From Ophioceras dolichostomum (taxonomy: Eukaryota > Ascomycota > Sordariomycetes > Magnaporthales > Ophioceraceae), in NCBI GenBank assembly GCA_003049485.1, contig PYST01000267.1:1-55336 (forward strand): DNA of 55,336 nucleotides. Direction: 5' to 3'. Each line of letters begins with the position of its first letter. Positions within the stretch are counted from its first letter, which is position 1. Positions 34,950 through 45,458 of the stretch are shown one piece after another. A model generated the notes under the pieces. It was not told the DNA's origin. It did not search any database and worked only from the letters and a program-made list of their open reading frames with translations. Position numbers and translations under genes: made by a program.

Positions 34950-35946
34950 CTCTGGGATCTTGAGGGGCGGACACTTTATACAAAGAGATTTGGGCAGAGG
35001 GACGATTGTTGAATCTTGAAAACGATGCCTCGAAAACCCCGACACTAGTTAGAAATTAGGCAAGGTTCAATTCAATGCGTGATAACACGAACAGATTTGT
35101 GCCTCTTATACAAAAATCGGCTCATCCCTAACAAGGCTAGGCTGGCTAAGACGCTGGAGGGCGACCGGTGCTCTCTGGTACCGCCCTGGAAATTATCGGA
35201 GGCTGAGGGAGGTATGTCCTACCAGCGGGAATTCTAGGGTTCATTGAATAGGGCAATAACGCTCAATTAGCACCCCAAATTACGGCAGTCTTTGCGAGAA
35301 GCGTGTGACTTCAGCCGCACGCCTCTGTTGTGCTAGCCCATGCCACTCTCTCCGTTGTGACTCAGAGTGAGTGATAACCGCCCTCAGCACTGCTTTGAGA
35401 CACAGACCCTTGCTTATGGCATAGAACCGTTGGGTTCTTGGAGCGACTTACCGCATGCCTGGAGGAGGGTTTGTTTATCATCAGGATAGCAAGGAGCAAT
35501 TGAAATAATTACCCTGAATGCCTGCCTAGATAATAGCGACCGAGCATACATTTGCTGTTGATGGTGATGTTTGTTGATGAACGCTGGAGCAAATCGAAGA
35601 CGTCAGGTGCAGTGGATGTAATGCGAGAAGACAAACCCGATCAAGTGGGACCAAATTCAAGCATCCAACCTCCTTCCTCCATCGAATTTGCTTCTCTTTT
35701 CCCTCCAAGTAGGAACGATGGCTAAGTCCAGGACGGCCTTCATGTGCGTACCTCTTTGATGCCAACAGGCAATTACTCTGATTGTGTTTGTGTGCGTGTT
35801 GTGTCTTGAAAGGTCGATCCTGCTGTGGTGGGCTGCAAAATCCTTACATCGCAATCCACAACTCAAAACTCGGCGTCATTCATATCTTGCGACAATTTCT
35901 AAACCAGACCGTAATTCGACCCAAACGACGGGCCAACTTCCATACG
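34950..35946. other. divergent promoter region of the hydrolase and DBR1
   Basis: About 1 kb between divergent starts. No gene or clear repeat seen. Confidence 0.5.
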
Positions 35947-38052
35947 ATGGCAGCGCCGTCGCTCCTGGAGGCAGATGCCATGAGCTCCTCAACTGGCACT
36001 TTTACTGCCCAGGGAGTGAGAGTTGCGGTTGAGGGTTGCGTGAGTACCAAAAGCCTGATTGCCACAACCCAATTGAGGGGTCCGGTCGAGGGGGCTCTGT
36101 GCTGACCCAATCCACAACGGCAGGGCCATGGCACCCTCAACGCCATTTACGCGTGCGTTAAGCGGGCAGCCTCGGAACGAGGCTGGGACGGCGTCGACCT
36201 GGTGATCATCGGCGGCGATTTCCAGGCTGCCCGCAACGAGGCCGACCTGTCCGTCATGTCGGTGCCAGCTAAGTACCGCGCCCTCGGCGACTTTTACGAG
36301 TACTACTCAGGCGAGCGGACAGCGCCCTACCTGACCATCTTCGTCGGGGGCAACCACGAGGCGGCGTCGCACCTCTGGGAGCTATACTACGGCGGCTGGG
36401 TCGCCACCAATATCTACTACATGGGCGCCGCGAACGTGCTCAGGCTCGGCCCGCTGCGCATCGCCGGCATGAGTGGCATCTGGAAGCACTTCGACTACCG
36501 CAAGACGCACTTCGAGCGCCTCCCCTTCAGCCACGACTACATCAAGTCATGCTATCATGTGCGCGAGTACGACGTGCGCAAGCTGCTCCAGGTCCGCACC
36601 CAGGTCGACATCGGCATCAGCCACGACTGGCCCCGCGGTATCTGGGACCACGGAGACCTTGACGAGCTCCTCCGCATGAAGCCGCACTTCCGAGAGGACT
36701 GTACTACAGGCAAGCTTGGAAGCCCGGCCGTCCAATACGCCATGGACCGTCTGCGGCCAGCTTACTGGTTCGCGGCACATCTGCACTGCAAGTTTGCTGC
36801 GATCAAGCAATACCCTCCCCCTGGCACCCAAGACGAGGAGCCTACCACAAGCGGCACTGAGATCGAAGCCACGGTGAACCCGGACGAGATCGATCTCGAC
36901 ATGGATGAAGAGGATGATGTGGACGAATCTCGCCCCGCCGAGGCCGCACCAGAGGCCGTCGCGGAGCAGGAGCCAGTGGCCACCACGGTGGTCAACAAGA
37001 ATCTTGATGCCGCGACCGAGAATCCTGATGAAATCGACCTAGACTCAGATGATGGAGGCGGTGCCATTGCAACCGAACCCCGAGCCAAGGAGCCTCAATC
37101 CAATGGCAAGAGTCCCAGCACAGGCAGCGCAGTCCCCGAAGGTCTACCCCCACGGCCGCCACCGTCTTTCTCCCAGTCTGCTGCGACAGAGAACACTCGC
37201 GCTCGACGGCAACCTAACTATTCCGACGACTGGGTCCAACCGGGACAGCCCGTCCCTCCCGGCATCGCCAACACGACCGTCCGGTTCCTGGCCCTCGACA
37301 AGTGCCTCCCGGGGCGCAAATTCCTCCAGCTCCTCGACGCCACCCCCGTAGACCCCACCGAGACCGCCTCACACCCACCGCGCTCCGCGGCATCCGCCTT
37401 AGGCGGCGGTAGCGACGGCGCCGTCACAGCACCACGCTACCGGCTAGAGTACGACCCAGAGTGGCTCGCCATCACGCGCGTCTTCGCCAAGGGCCTCGCG
37501 ATCGGCAGCGGCGACAAGGACGCGCAATCCCCCGCCGATCTGGGGCAGGAGGCTTACCGTCCCCTGATCGAGGCGGAGCGCGCCTGGATCGACGAGCACG
37601 TCGTGCGGAAGGGCCGCCTGCACGTCCCCGACAACTTCGCACTCACGGCGCCTCCCCACTTCCCCTCCACCACAATGCCACAGACGACGCCTATGCCGGC
37701 CCAGCCTGCGGAGTACACGAACCCGCAGACGACGGCGTTCTGCGAGCTGGTCGGCGTCGAGAACCTGTGGGACGCGAGCGACGAGGAGAGGGCGGAGAGG
37801 AAGAGGCGCGGACCGCCTAGGAATCGGTCGCCGCCGCCTCGTCCGGGCTGGGGTGGTGGTGGTGGTCCCTCGGGCTTTGCCAGCGGTTCTGGATGGAATG
37901 GTGATGGTGGCGGTCGAGGGAGAGGAAGAGGAGGAGGAGATGATGGACATAGAGGAGGAAGAGGCAGAGGTGGTAGGGGAGGCGGCAGGGGTCGAGGAGG
38001 AGGAGGGAGAGGCAGGGCTGGATTTGGGGGAAGAGGTCTTTGGGTGCCTTAG
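35947..38052 (+). CDS. DBR1: RNA lariat debranching enzyme Dbr1 with a long disordered and RGG-rich tail
   Basis: Exons 35947-36039 and 36124-38052 join across an 84-bp intron (donor GTGAGT, acceptor GGCAG) to give 673 residues. Metallophosphoesterase signatures: VEGCGHG at the splice, GGDFQAARNEAD, VGGNHEA, SHDWPRG and AAHLHCKFAA; the lariat-recognition region has GGWVATNIYYMG. The enzyme cuts the 2'-5' bond of excised intron lariats. After the catalytic part comes an acidic insert with two NPDEIDLD copies, then the conserved Dbr1 C-terminal domain (YDPEWLAI and NPQTTAFCELVG), then a roughly 80-residue Gly/Arg tail with many RGG and RGRG units. Yeast Dbr1 is 405 residues, so the extra is mostly low complexity. 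An in-frame ATG at 35980 is an alternative start. Confidence 0.95.
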
Positions 38053-38557
38053 TGAACTCAAGGAGATGGTACCGACAGGTAATAGGCATCGGCTACAACC
38101 TGTCATAGTGGTCTTAAAAGGAAATATCAGTGAGTGTTCTTTCAGCAACGGTTCACTTGGGAAACAAAGGCCAATTTACAGGCCGTTTCTTCTCTATCGG
38201 CTTCTTTATAGCAAGCATGCTCTCTTCTGGCTGTCGTTTATACTAGGATTGAGTTTCACTCAGCCTGCTCCGGCGTCACCAGCTGCACATCCAGCCTAAC
38301 TCTCGCATCTTCCCGAGGTTGCAGGGAGTACCACCTGTGTCTCATCAGGCTTCTCCTTCCAAAAGCATAAAAACGCGAGCCAGCCAGGAGCTATTCGGGA
38401 TCATCACCATCGAAATGTCTTCAGTCGGCCCCGCTATCTTCCGATAAACATACATTCATCTCGCTGAAGCAACCTGCCACCAAAGAGCAGGTACGCACAA
38501 CCGGACAAAACCAGAAAACGCAAAGAACGGAACTAGGTACAAGTGCCCCGAGCGACG
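38053..38557. other. intergenic, no gene recognised
   Basis: Holds the DBR1 3' end and the promoter of the small Cys-rich gene. Nothing else seen. Confidence 0.6.
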
Positions 38558-38827
38558 ATGTGCTCCTTCGTGTTTGTCCACCACGCGTGCGGCCACTGCT
38601 TCCCGGTGCCCAAAACGCGCTGCACAAACGAGCGTTGCATAGCAGATCCGCCCACTTGCGTTCTGACTGGCGTCTACCCTCTTCACGGACCGTGCCCGAT
38701 ATACTGCGCCGCCGTTCAACAACAACAGCAAGCTGTTCAGCCAGCCGCCTTACCACCAGCAGGCTTCGTGAACGACGCTGAGCTGAGCAGGAATTACTCG
38801 CCCCGGTATGCCTCCGGCGGAATCTGA
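38558..38827 (+). CDS. small Cys-rich protein, unknown function
   Basis: A single-exon frame of 89 residues starting MCSFVFVHHACGHCF, with eight Cys and several His in the first 55 residues (CGHCF, TRCTNERC, PPTC, GPCPIYC) and then a Gln/Ala-rich tail. The Cys/His spacing suggests a small zinc-binding fold like many short fungal proteins that begin with a C...CGH pattern. There is no signal peptide, so it is probably intracellular. The start is the ATG; five codons upstream there is only GTG. No homologue named. Confidence 0.6.
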   Translation: MCSFVFVHHACGHCFPVPKTRCTNERCIADPPTCVLTGVYPLHGPCPIYCAAVQQQQQAVQPAALPPAGFVNDAELSRNYSPRYASGGI

Positions 38828-39240
38828 GGCGACTGGAGGCTTGTGCGGGATATTGCCGATTTTGGAGGAGGCTGCTGAATGACCGCATTCGGGGCTAACA
38901 GCAACGGATGAGGCGTCTGGGTCGAGGATTTGCCTGTTGTTACAGCACAGTCTGTGTGTACATGGAAGGGCAGGAGGCACGAGTGAGTGTGAGTCCGGCT
39001 CCGTCATAGACAAAAGCAATAAACGTTGGCAAATATTCTGCCCTCTTGTACATTCGTTTTTGATGTAGCCTTTTAACACCTATCTATGTGATCAGACATA
39101 TTGACTGACGGCCCTGGCCTCGGATCACCGATCTCATGAGTGCCTGTTATAGCCAGGACGATCTTTGTTAACACATTCATTCCATTGGCCTTGTTCCTCT
39201 CATCCTCTTTCACACCAAACTCAGAACCTTTGTTTTTCTT
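38828..39240. other. convergent intergenic before the NLR gene
   Basis: 413 bp between two 3' ends. No gene or strong terminator-like repeat seen. Confidence 0.6.
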
Positions 39241-42200
39241 CTAAAACTGCTGTTCCGAAAAGTCGAACCTCTGTTCAAAGTCCAAAAAGTTGTGGAACAC
39301 GACCAGCTCGTCCCGGTAGACCAGGGCGACGCTCGTCTTGGAGACGACCCTGGCGATCGTATCGTCGGGCCCACCGCCGGGCGCCATCCACGAGGACGGC
39401 ACGAAGAAGTGCCGCGAGTAGTAGGGGGACGTTGTACCCGCGCCAGCGAGCAGCTGCTTCGCGGGGACGGAGCAGACCCAGCCCCTGATGCTGAGGAAGT
39501 AGAGCGAGGAGCGGTAGAGCCCGATCACGACCTTGATGTTGTCCTCCAGCCGCGGGCCTCGTCCTCGTTGCTTGCTGTTGTTGGTGTCATTGTTCCTATC
39601 GCTGTTGTCGTGGTCCCCCGCCTCATTACTAGTGCTTCCGTCCCAGCTGGCACCCATGACGACGACTTCTGTTGAGGACGCCTGGATGCTGGAGGTGTCG
39701 ATAGCGAGCAGCAGCTTGTTGTTGTTGCTGTTCTCTGCTGCAAGCGCCTGGACGAGCAGCACGTCCACCTGCCCGCCGCGGCGGCTGTAAAACCACTGTG
39801 TTGATAGTTGCGTCCCCGGCGGCAGGCGGATCGGTATCCCGACTCCGGGGGGAGTTTCCTGCTCCAAGTCTTTCCAGCGGAAGATATGCAGAGCACCGGC
39901 CGTCGTGCATCGCACCAGCCGCGTGCCGTCTGTCGGGTGAGGGAGCCACCAGCTCTGCTCCCCCTCCATGGCGGGAGGGAAGCTGTACGTCTTGAAGGAT
40001 GATTCGCTGCTTCCTTTTGCATCCCCAACTTTCCTGTCCCCGTCCGCTTTTCCGTCCCATAGGAGAACCTCCCTATCACTGCTCGGCAGCAAGACAGAGA
40101 GTCCATCCACGCTGATCAGTACCTGCGTCACCTGCACTGTGATGGAAGACGATATGGAGCGCCGGAACTCCTCTCCGCCGGCTTTCCACATCCAGCCGCC
40201 GCCGCCGCTGCTGCTGCTCCCCGTCGGTGGAGTCAGCCGAGTGGCGACGCAGCTCGAGCCGTCGACGCTGAACAGGATCTTTGCCTGGGCGCTCCATGCC
40301 AAGTGTCGTATGCTGCCCGCGCCTTTGCCATGGAAGAGCAAGTCCTGCACCGCGATGCCCTTGTTCACGTCGTACACCGAGATCGACCCGTCTTGCCGGC
40401 CGCAGAACATGTAGCTCGAGTCCCCTGCCTGTTCCACGGCCGTGATGGCTTTGTTTGGGTCAAATGTTCGCGTGTACCGCAGTTCGTTAGTAGGCGGCAA
40501 CGCTGAGGAGGTTGAGCGCGTGCCACCCGCTTCGCCGTAAAGGGGGCCATAGCCGGAATAGCTGTAGCCGTAGCTGTGACCTTGGCTCTCGCTATCCGCC
40601 TCGCCGTAACGGGGGCCATAGCCAGAATGGCTGTAGCCGTAGCTGTGGCCTTGGCTCTCGCTGTCCGCCTCGCTCGAGCTGTCGTCCATGAGGTGCTTGC
40701 GCACCAGCGCGGCGGGCTCCCACGCGTTGCACGTCCGGCCGCGCATGTCGAACACGCGGCGGCCGCTTGGCGCGAACACGAGCCCCGAGACCTGCATCTC
40801 CAGCGCGGCGATCCGGTAGAGCGGGACCAGGGTGTCGAAGGCGAACAGCGTGATGACCGCGTCGTCGCCCGCTGCGGCGAGCGTCCTCCCGTCGGGAGAG
40901 GATGCGAGCGCGCTGGTCGGGTGGTGCACGGACTGGCGCTGGAGGCAGGTGAAAGGGTCCACCGTCACCAGGTCGCCGCCCTGGTAGGCGACGGCCATGA
41001 GGGACAGGTCCTCGATCGGGTTGAACTCGATGTGCACGACGTGCGGCACCAGCTGCTCGCCCTCGAACGTCTGTTTCTCGAAGGACCCGAACCGCTCACC
41101 GTCGCCCAGGTACGAGATGAACAGGTGCGACGCCCTGTACGCGACGGCCACGAGGTCGAGCTCCGGCGATATCTGGACGATGTGGGCTGAGATGAAGCGG
41201 TTCCGCCTCCCGCCTTTCTGCGCCTCTTGCCCGTCGGCCTCGGAATCCGAGCTCTCAGCGCTCAGGTGTGTGTTGTCCAGGAGGGCGCCGTTGGCGACGC
41301 TGAACGTGAGCACCTTGCCGTCCCTGCCGACGACGTAGATCTTGTCCGCTTTGGAGCTGAAGCCGACGGCCATGGCAAGCGCGCGCAAGGTCACGGTCCA
41401 GCGCCTGCGGTCCGCGGCGGCCCCTCCCATGTCCCACAGCACCAACTTCCTCGGGCTGCAAGACGCGATGAGGTTGGGCAGCACATCCGTCGATGCGATC
41501 TTGTGGACCGGCTCTCCGTGCTGCAGGGAACCGACCAGCTCGAATGTGGAGCTCTTGTACACCATAACGGTGCGATTCGCCAGGCCCAGGGCGAGGTGCT
41601 GGTTGTTGCAAGTGATGGACATCGGGTCCGCGGGGAAGATTTGGCAGAATATGCGGTCGTCCCACGTCTCGTTGGACTGGCACAGCACGCTCTGCCTGGA
41701 CCGCTTTCCGAAGCGTTTGTATATAGTGGTCGACGTTGGGCACAACGGTGGGATCAAGAAGTGGACCGACGCAGGCACGTCGAGCAGACTGACGCCAAAG
41801 TTGGTCATCAGGCGGGCTAGATCCCCGGTGAAAGCATCGACTTGCTGGTATTCTGGGTCCAGCGGGGAGACCGTCTGCAGCTGCCGGGTGAGGTACGTCT
41901 TCAGGTACTGCAACGCTTGGGTTAAGGGTGTGAGCCGTCTGGAGGCGGCCATGCGCTCGACCCACGTGAGTACGTTCGTGTTGGTGAAGGCCGAGAGCAT
42001 CGAGAGGAGGCGCCCGGACGGGGACGTAGACGGACAGAAGAGGTCGCTGTGGGCGAGGTGATACGAAAAGTGCATGGATGCGTACCAGTCAAAGGCTGAT
42101 GTGCTCCCTGAGCTGGTCGTGCTCGCAAGAACCTTCCGGGATCGAGGGGGGTTGAAGTTCTTGCTGTTGAGATGGTCAAGACAGACCGCGGCGAGGCGTG

Positions 42201-44768
42201 CGTGCGACCCTGGGCAGTTGATGTAGGCTATTCTCGTCTCCGGGTCCGGCTCTGTGAGGTACTGCTTGACAGTTTGGTGCATGAGCTGCAGGCGAGAGCT
42301 GCTGTCGATGGTTATCAAGTTCCCACAGATGTGAGGCAGCTTCTCGGTCATCTGGATAGTCTGGTTGATGTCGAGGCGGACGGCCTCCCTCAACTCGTCC
42401 GCCGTCAGGGGCTGTGGCGCACACACAGCCCATTTGAGGATGCACTGCGCCAGGTCGGCGTTAGGCGACCCCTCGATGGTCTGGACGATATCCCGGTACA
42501 GGCCGGTCATCTCCGGCGGCACCCTATCTATCACGTAGGCCATCTTCTCGACGCTGGCGACTTCCTCCAGCTGCGTCATGATTAGCGACGCCCACAGGAA
42601 GTTGCCATTCGACTTGGCAAGGATGTCTGCGACCATCGCCTTGTTGTTGTTGGCCGCGCGAGCCTCCGCCGAGAGCCGCCTGGCGATGAAAGACTCGATG
42701 TCCCTCTCGGAGCCCAGCTGCCCCGCGCGCATCTCGACCCTCAGTATCTTTTCCTGGTTAAAGAACCGTTCAACATGGCCATTCGGACGGCTGGTGACGA
42801 AGACCTGAAGCCGCACGGCCGAGTCGATGCGCGCCAGCATCTGTACAAACGGCGCCATGGCCCTGCTGGGGCACTCGTCGAGGGCGTCGATGACCCAGAA
42901 CTGCGTTGAGAATGGCACCCTGAACACGCAACCGACGAATATGCTGTTCCAGATCAACGTGGGGTCGTGAGAGCTGGTGGCCGCGGCCAGCTCCCCACTC
43001 TTGGCCATGGCCAGCAGCTTCTGGCGGATCTCGAAGCTGGACTCGGCCATCTGGAAGGCCATCGACTGGAGCAGGTGTGTGACCGAAGACCTCGCGTAGT
43101 CGCGGTCTTTGAAGAAGAAGTAGCTACAGTCCATATTGTTGGATTGCAGGACTTGGACGACATGTCCAGCAGCAACGGACTTGCCGGAGCCAGGGGGACC
43201 GTGAAGCCAGACGAATCGAGGCCCGTGGCGTTGGGTGGTGGTGTCCAAGGGGTCTATCAGCTCATCGTTGTCGTCGTCGTGATGAGTGGCAAAATGGGAC
43301 CACCGTTGAAAGTCCTCATTCTCTGTAAGCCACTGACATGACCCGGATTCCAACTTCGTCGTGGTGGCGAAAAGGTCTGCCTCCGGACGCTGGGCGCCGT
43401 CGAGGGCGTCTGATATGGTCTTCATCTCCGACAGGTAACTGGCGTTTTGTTGCGATAAGTGGGACTGCTCAATGCTGTTAATGGTAGTGTTGAAACACCC
43501 GAGAAGGGTCTGGAAGTTGGTGTCCGTCGGGGACTCAAACTTGCAAACCCCTCTGTGGTCGGCAGCGAGGTACCGAACGTGCTCCCCGGGGAGGCCCAAT
43601 ACGGCTGAGTCCTTATCCACGATGACCCTGGACGTCGGCCCAACCGAGGTTGATGACCCTTCGAAAAAGGACCACAGCTGAAGGTCCTTGCAGACATGAC
43701 GGAACTCGTCGTTGATGCCCTGGAGCGTCCCCGACCCGGGGAGCAGCTCCTTGACGAAGGCCTTGGGTGAGTTGATGGTGAGGGTCATCAGGGTTGTGAC
43801 GAGTGATGCGGAATCTGCACCCCTGTGTGGCGTCGCCAAGAAGTAGATGGTATGGATTCTCGAAGCGATGGATCTAAACTTGGGATCTCGGCTTGCTATG
43901 AGGTATGCCTGTATCGGACGACTTCTTAGCACAAGCAGGGAGGCCGGGAATATCACAACTTGTTCATACATCTTGCAGAGCACCTACGCGAACACAAGAG
44001 ACCGACGAGAAACAAAGGTCGAGGTATGAGGTGATTCCTGATGACTGACCTTCTTGGCAACCAGACCGCCCATGCTATGGGCGACGAGGATGATGGGCGT
44101 GTCTCCATTCCGCTTCAAGGCGGCGGAGTTGTAGATGTCCGAGAGCAAGGCCTGGCCGAAGTCGTGGATGGTGAGCGAGCTCTGGCCTGACTTGGCCCAT
44201 TCCGAATCGTAGCCAAAGCTGTGGATGCGCACGTGCTTGAACCCGGGTGTGAAAGGCAGCCATTCCCTCGGCCAGAAGAACCACGGATCCTGCGGCGCGA
44301 TGCTCCACGTCTTCCTAGAGCCGCCGCCAAGGCCGTGGACCTGTTTGTGTATGGTCAGCCAGCTCGTGGAAATAGGGCCAAAGTCGAGGCCAAAGTCGAG
44401 GCGCGGGGCAAATGGGGGGAGGGAAGAATGCCACTCAGTGTGTCATTTGTCATTAATGTTGATAAATCAGGTGCGGAGCGGAATAGGGGGCTTACGAATA
44501 TGAAGTCTACCCGGGGCTCAGCCGGCTCGTGGAGCAGATTCAAGCCGAGCTCGCCCTTCCCCCGTGATGCATCCGGTGACCGCGACCGGGACAGTCGGGT
44601 CGAGGTCGGCCCCGGTGATGACTGGGCTCGTCGCCAATTCCGGAAACCAAGGCGGCCCCGAAGACCCTGCGAAGGGGGCGACGTGGCGGGGCTGGCTGCA
44701 TTCGACGGGGGGAATGGTAACAAGGGCAGCGAGGCCCCGGGTGGTCGCAACAGGTGCTGGTCGGCCAT
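39241..44768 (-). CDS. NLR-type STAND protein: serine hydrolase-NACHT-beta-propeller
   Basis: Three exons, 44768-44496, 44340-44050 and 43983-39241, give 1768 residues; introns GTAAGC...AACAG (155 bp) and GTCAGT...CGTAG (66 bp), both phase 0. After a disordered start comes GLNLLHEPAEPRVDFIFVHGLGGG, the beginning of a DUF676-like alpha/beta hydrolase, with nucleophile AHSMGG near residue 179 and likely His in ADHRGVCKF near 330. The NACHT ATPase follows: Walker A GPPGSGKS at about 450-457, Walker B WVIDALDE near 555, then helical and winged-helix-like sequence. The last roughly 900 residues look like two degenerate WD40-type propellers (LVLWDMGG, VLLWDGKA). Fungal NLRs of this build act in self/non-self recognition and regulated cell death or immunity-like responses: ligand binding to the propeller drives NACHT assembly, which activates the N-terminal effector. 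The role here is inferred from architecture. Confidence 0.92.
40532..40669. repeat. 69-bp tandem duplication in the NLR propeller region
   Basis: Two adjacent 69-bp units (40532-40600 and 40601-40669) differ at only a few positions and encode 23-residue copies beginning EADSESQGHSYGYS on the minus strand. They form a Tyr/Ser/Gly-rich loop inserted between propeller blades. Confidence 0.9.
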
Positions 44769-45458
44769 GGCGCCCTGGCCGCGTTGTGGAGGCGCAAGGC
44801 GCCAGACGAACACCAGAAAGCCAGGGAACCAGACCCCCCGTATCGCGAACAGGCGCAGAGCTGTGAAGATTCCGGCTCACGCGACATCAATCGACAATTA
44901 TCTAGTCTACCGACACCGATGTGACGCTGGGTTACTTCAATGAAGACACCCCGCCTCAGCCTCATCAAGTCCTCGCAGCCTGAGACCCAAGCGCCCGGCC
45001 TGCCTAAATTCGCAGGCCTTGGGCTTTCTGGCGCTCGTGACCCCATCATGCAGCCAACCCAACCCCTCCCTGTATCTGGTAGAGGGCAGGCTGCCAATGG
45101 TGTGATGGGTTGGAACCCCTGTTCGAACAAGTTGGGGGCGGAACTGAAGCACGGTGCAGGCCAAGCTGCGGCCTGTCCCGATACCGCACTGCGTGTCTTG
45201 CCGAGCGCTCTGGAGACGATAAGGGCAGGTTCACCAGAGCGCAGAGCCTTACCCCCTTTTACAGTAGGATTTCGCGAACCGTTGAGTGCAACACGACCAA
45301 CACTTTGACCCCGCACCGAGAACTGAGACTTTGCGGGTAGATTTTTGTTTCTGTTTCCCAATGACCTCCCTCTCGAAGAACACGCCAAATCTGAAGCATC
45401 CAGGTTTAGTTTCTTATCTTGAGGCTTGTGCCCTGAGCGGCAATCTATCGGACCCCTG
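44769..45458. other. divergent promoter region of the NLR and the FN3K-like gene
   Basis: About 690 bp between two divergent start codons. No ORF is supported; a common promoter is possible. Confidence 0.5.
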
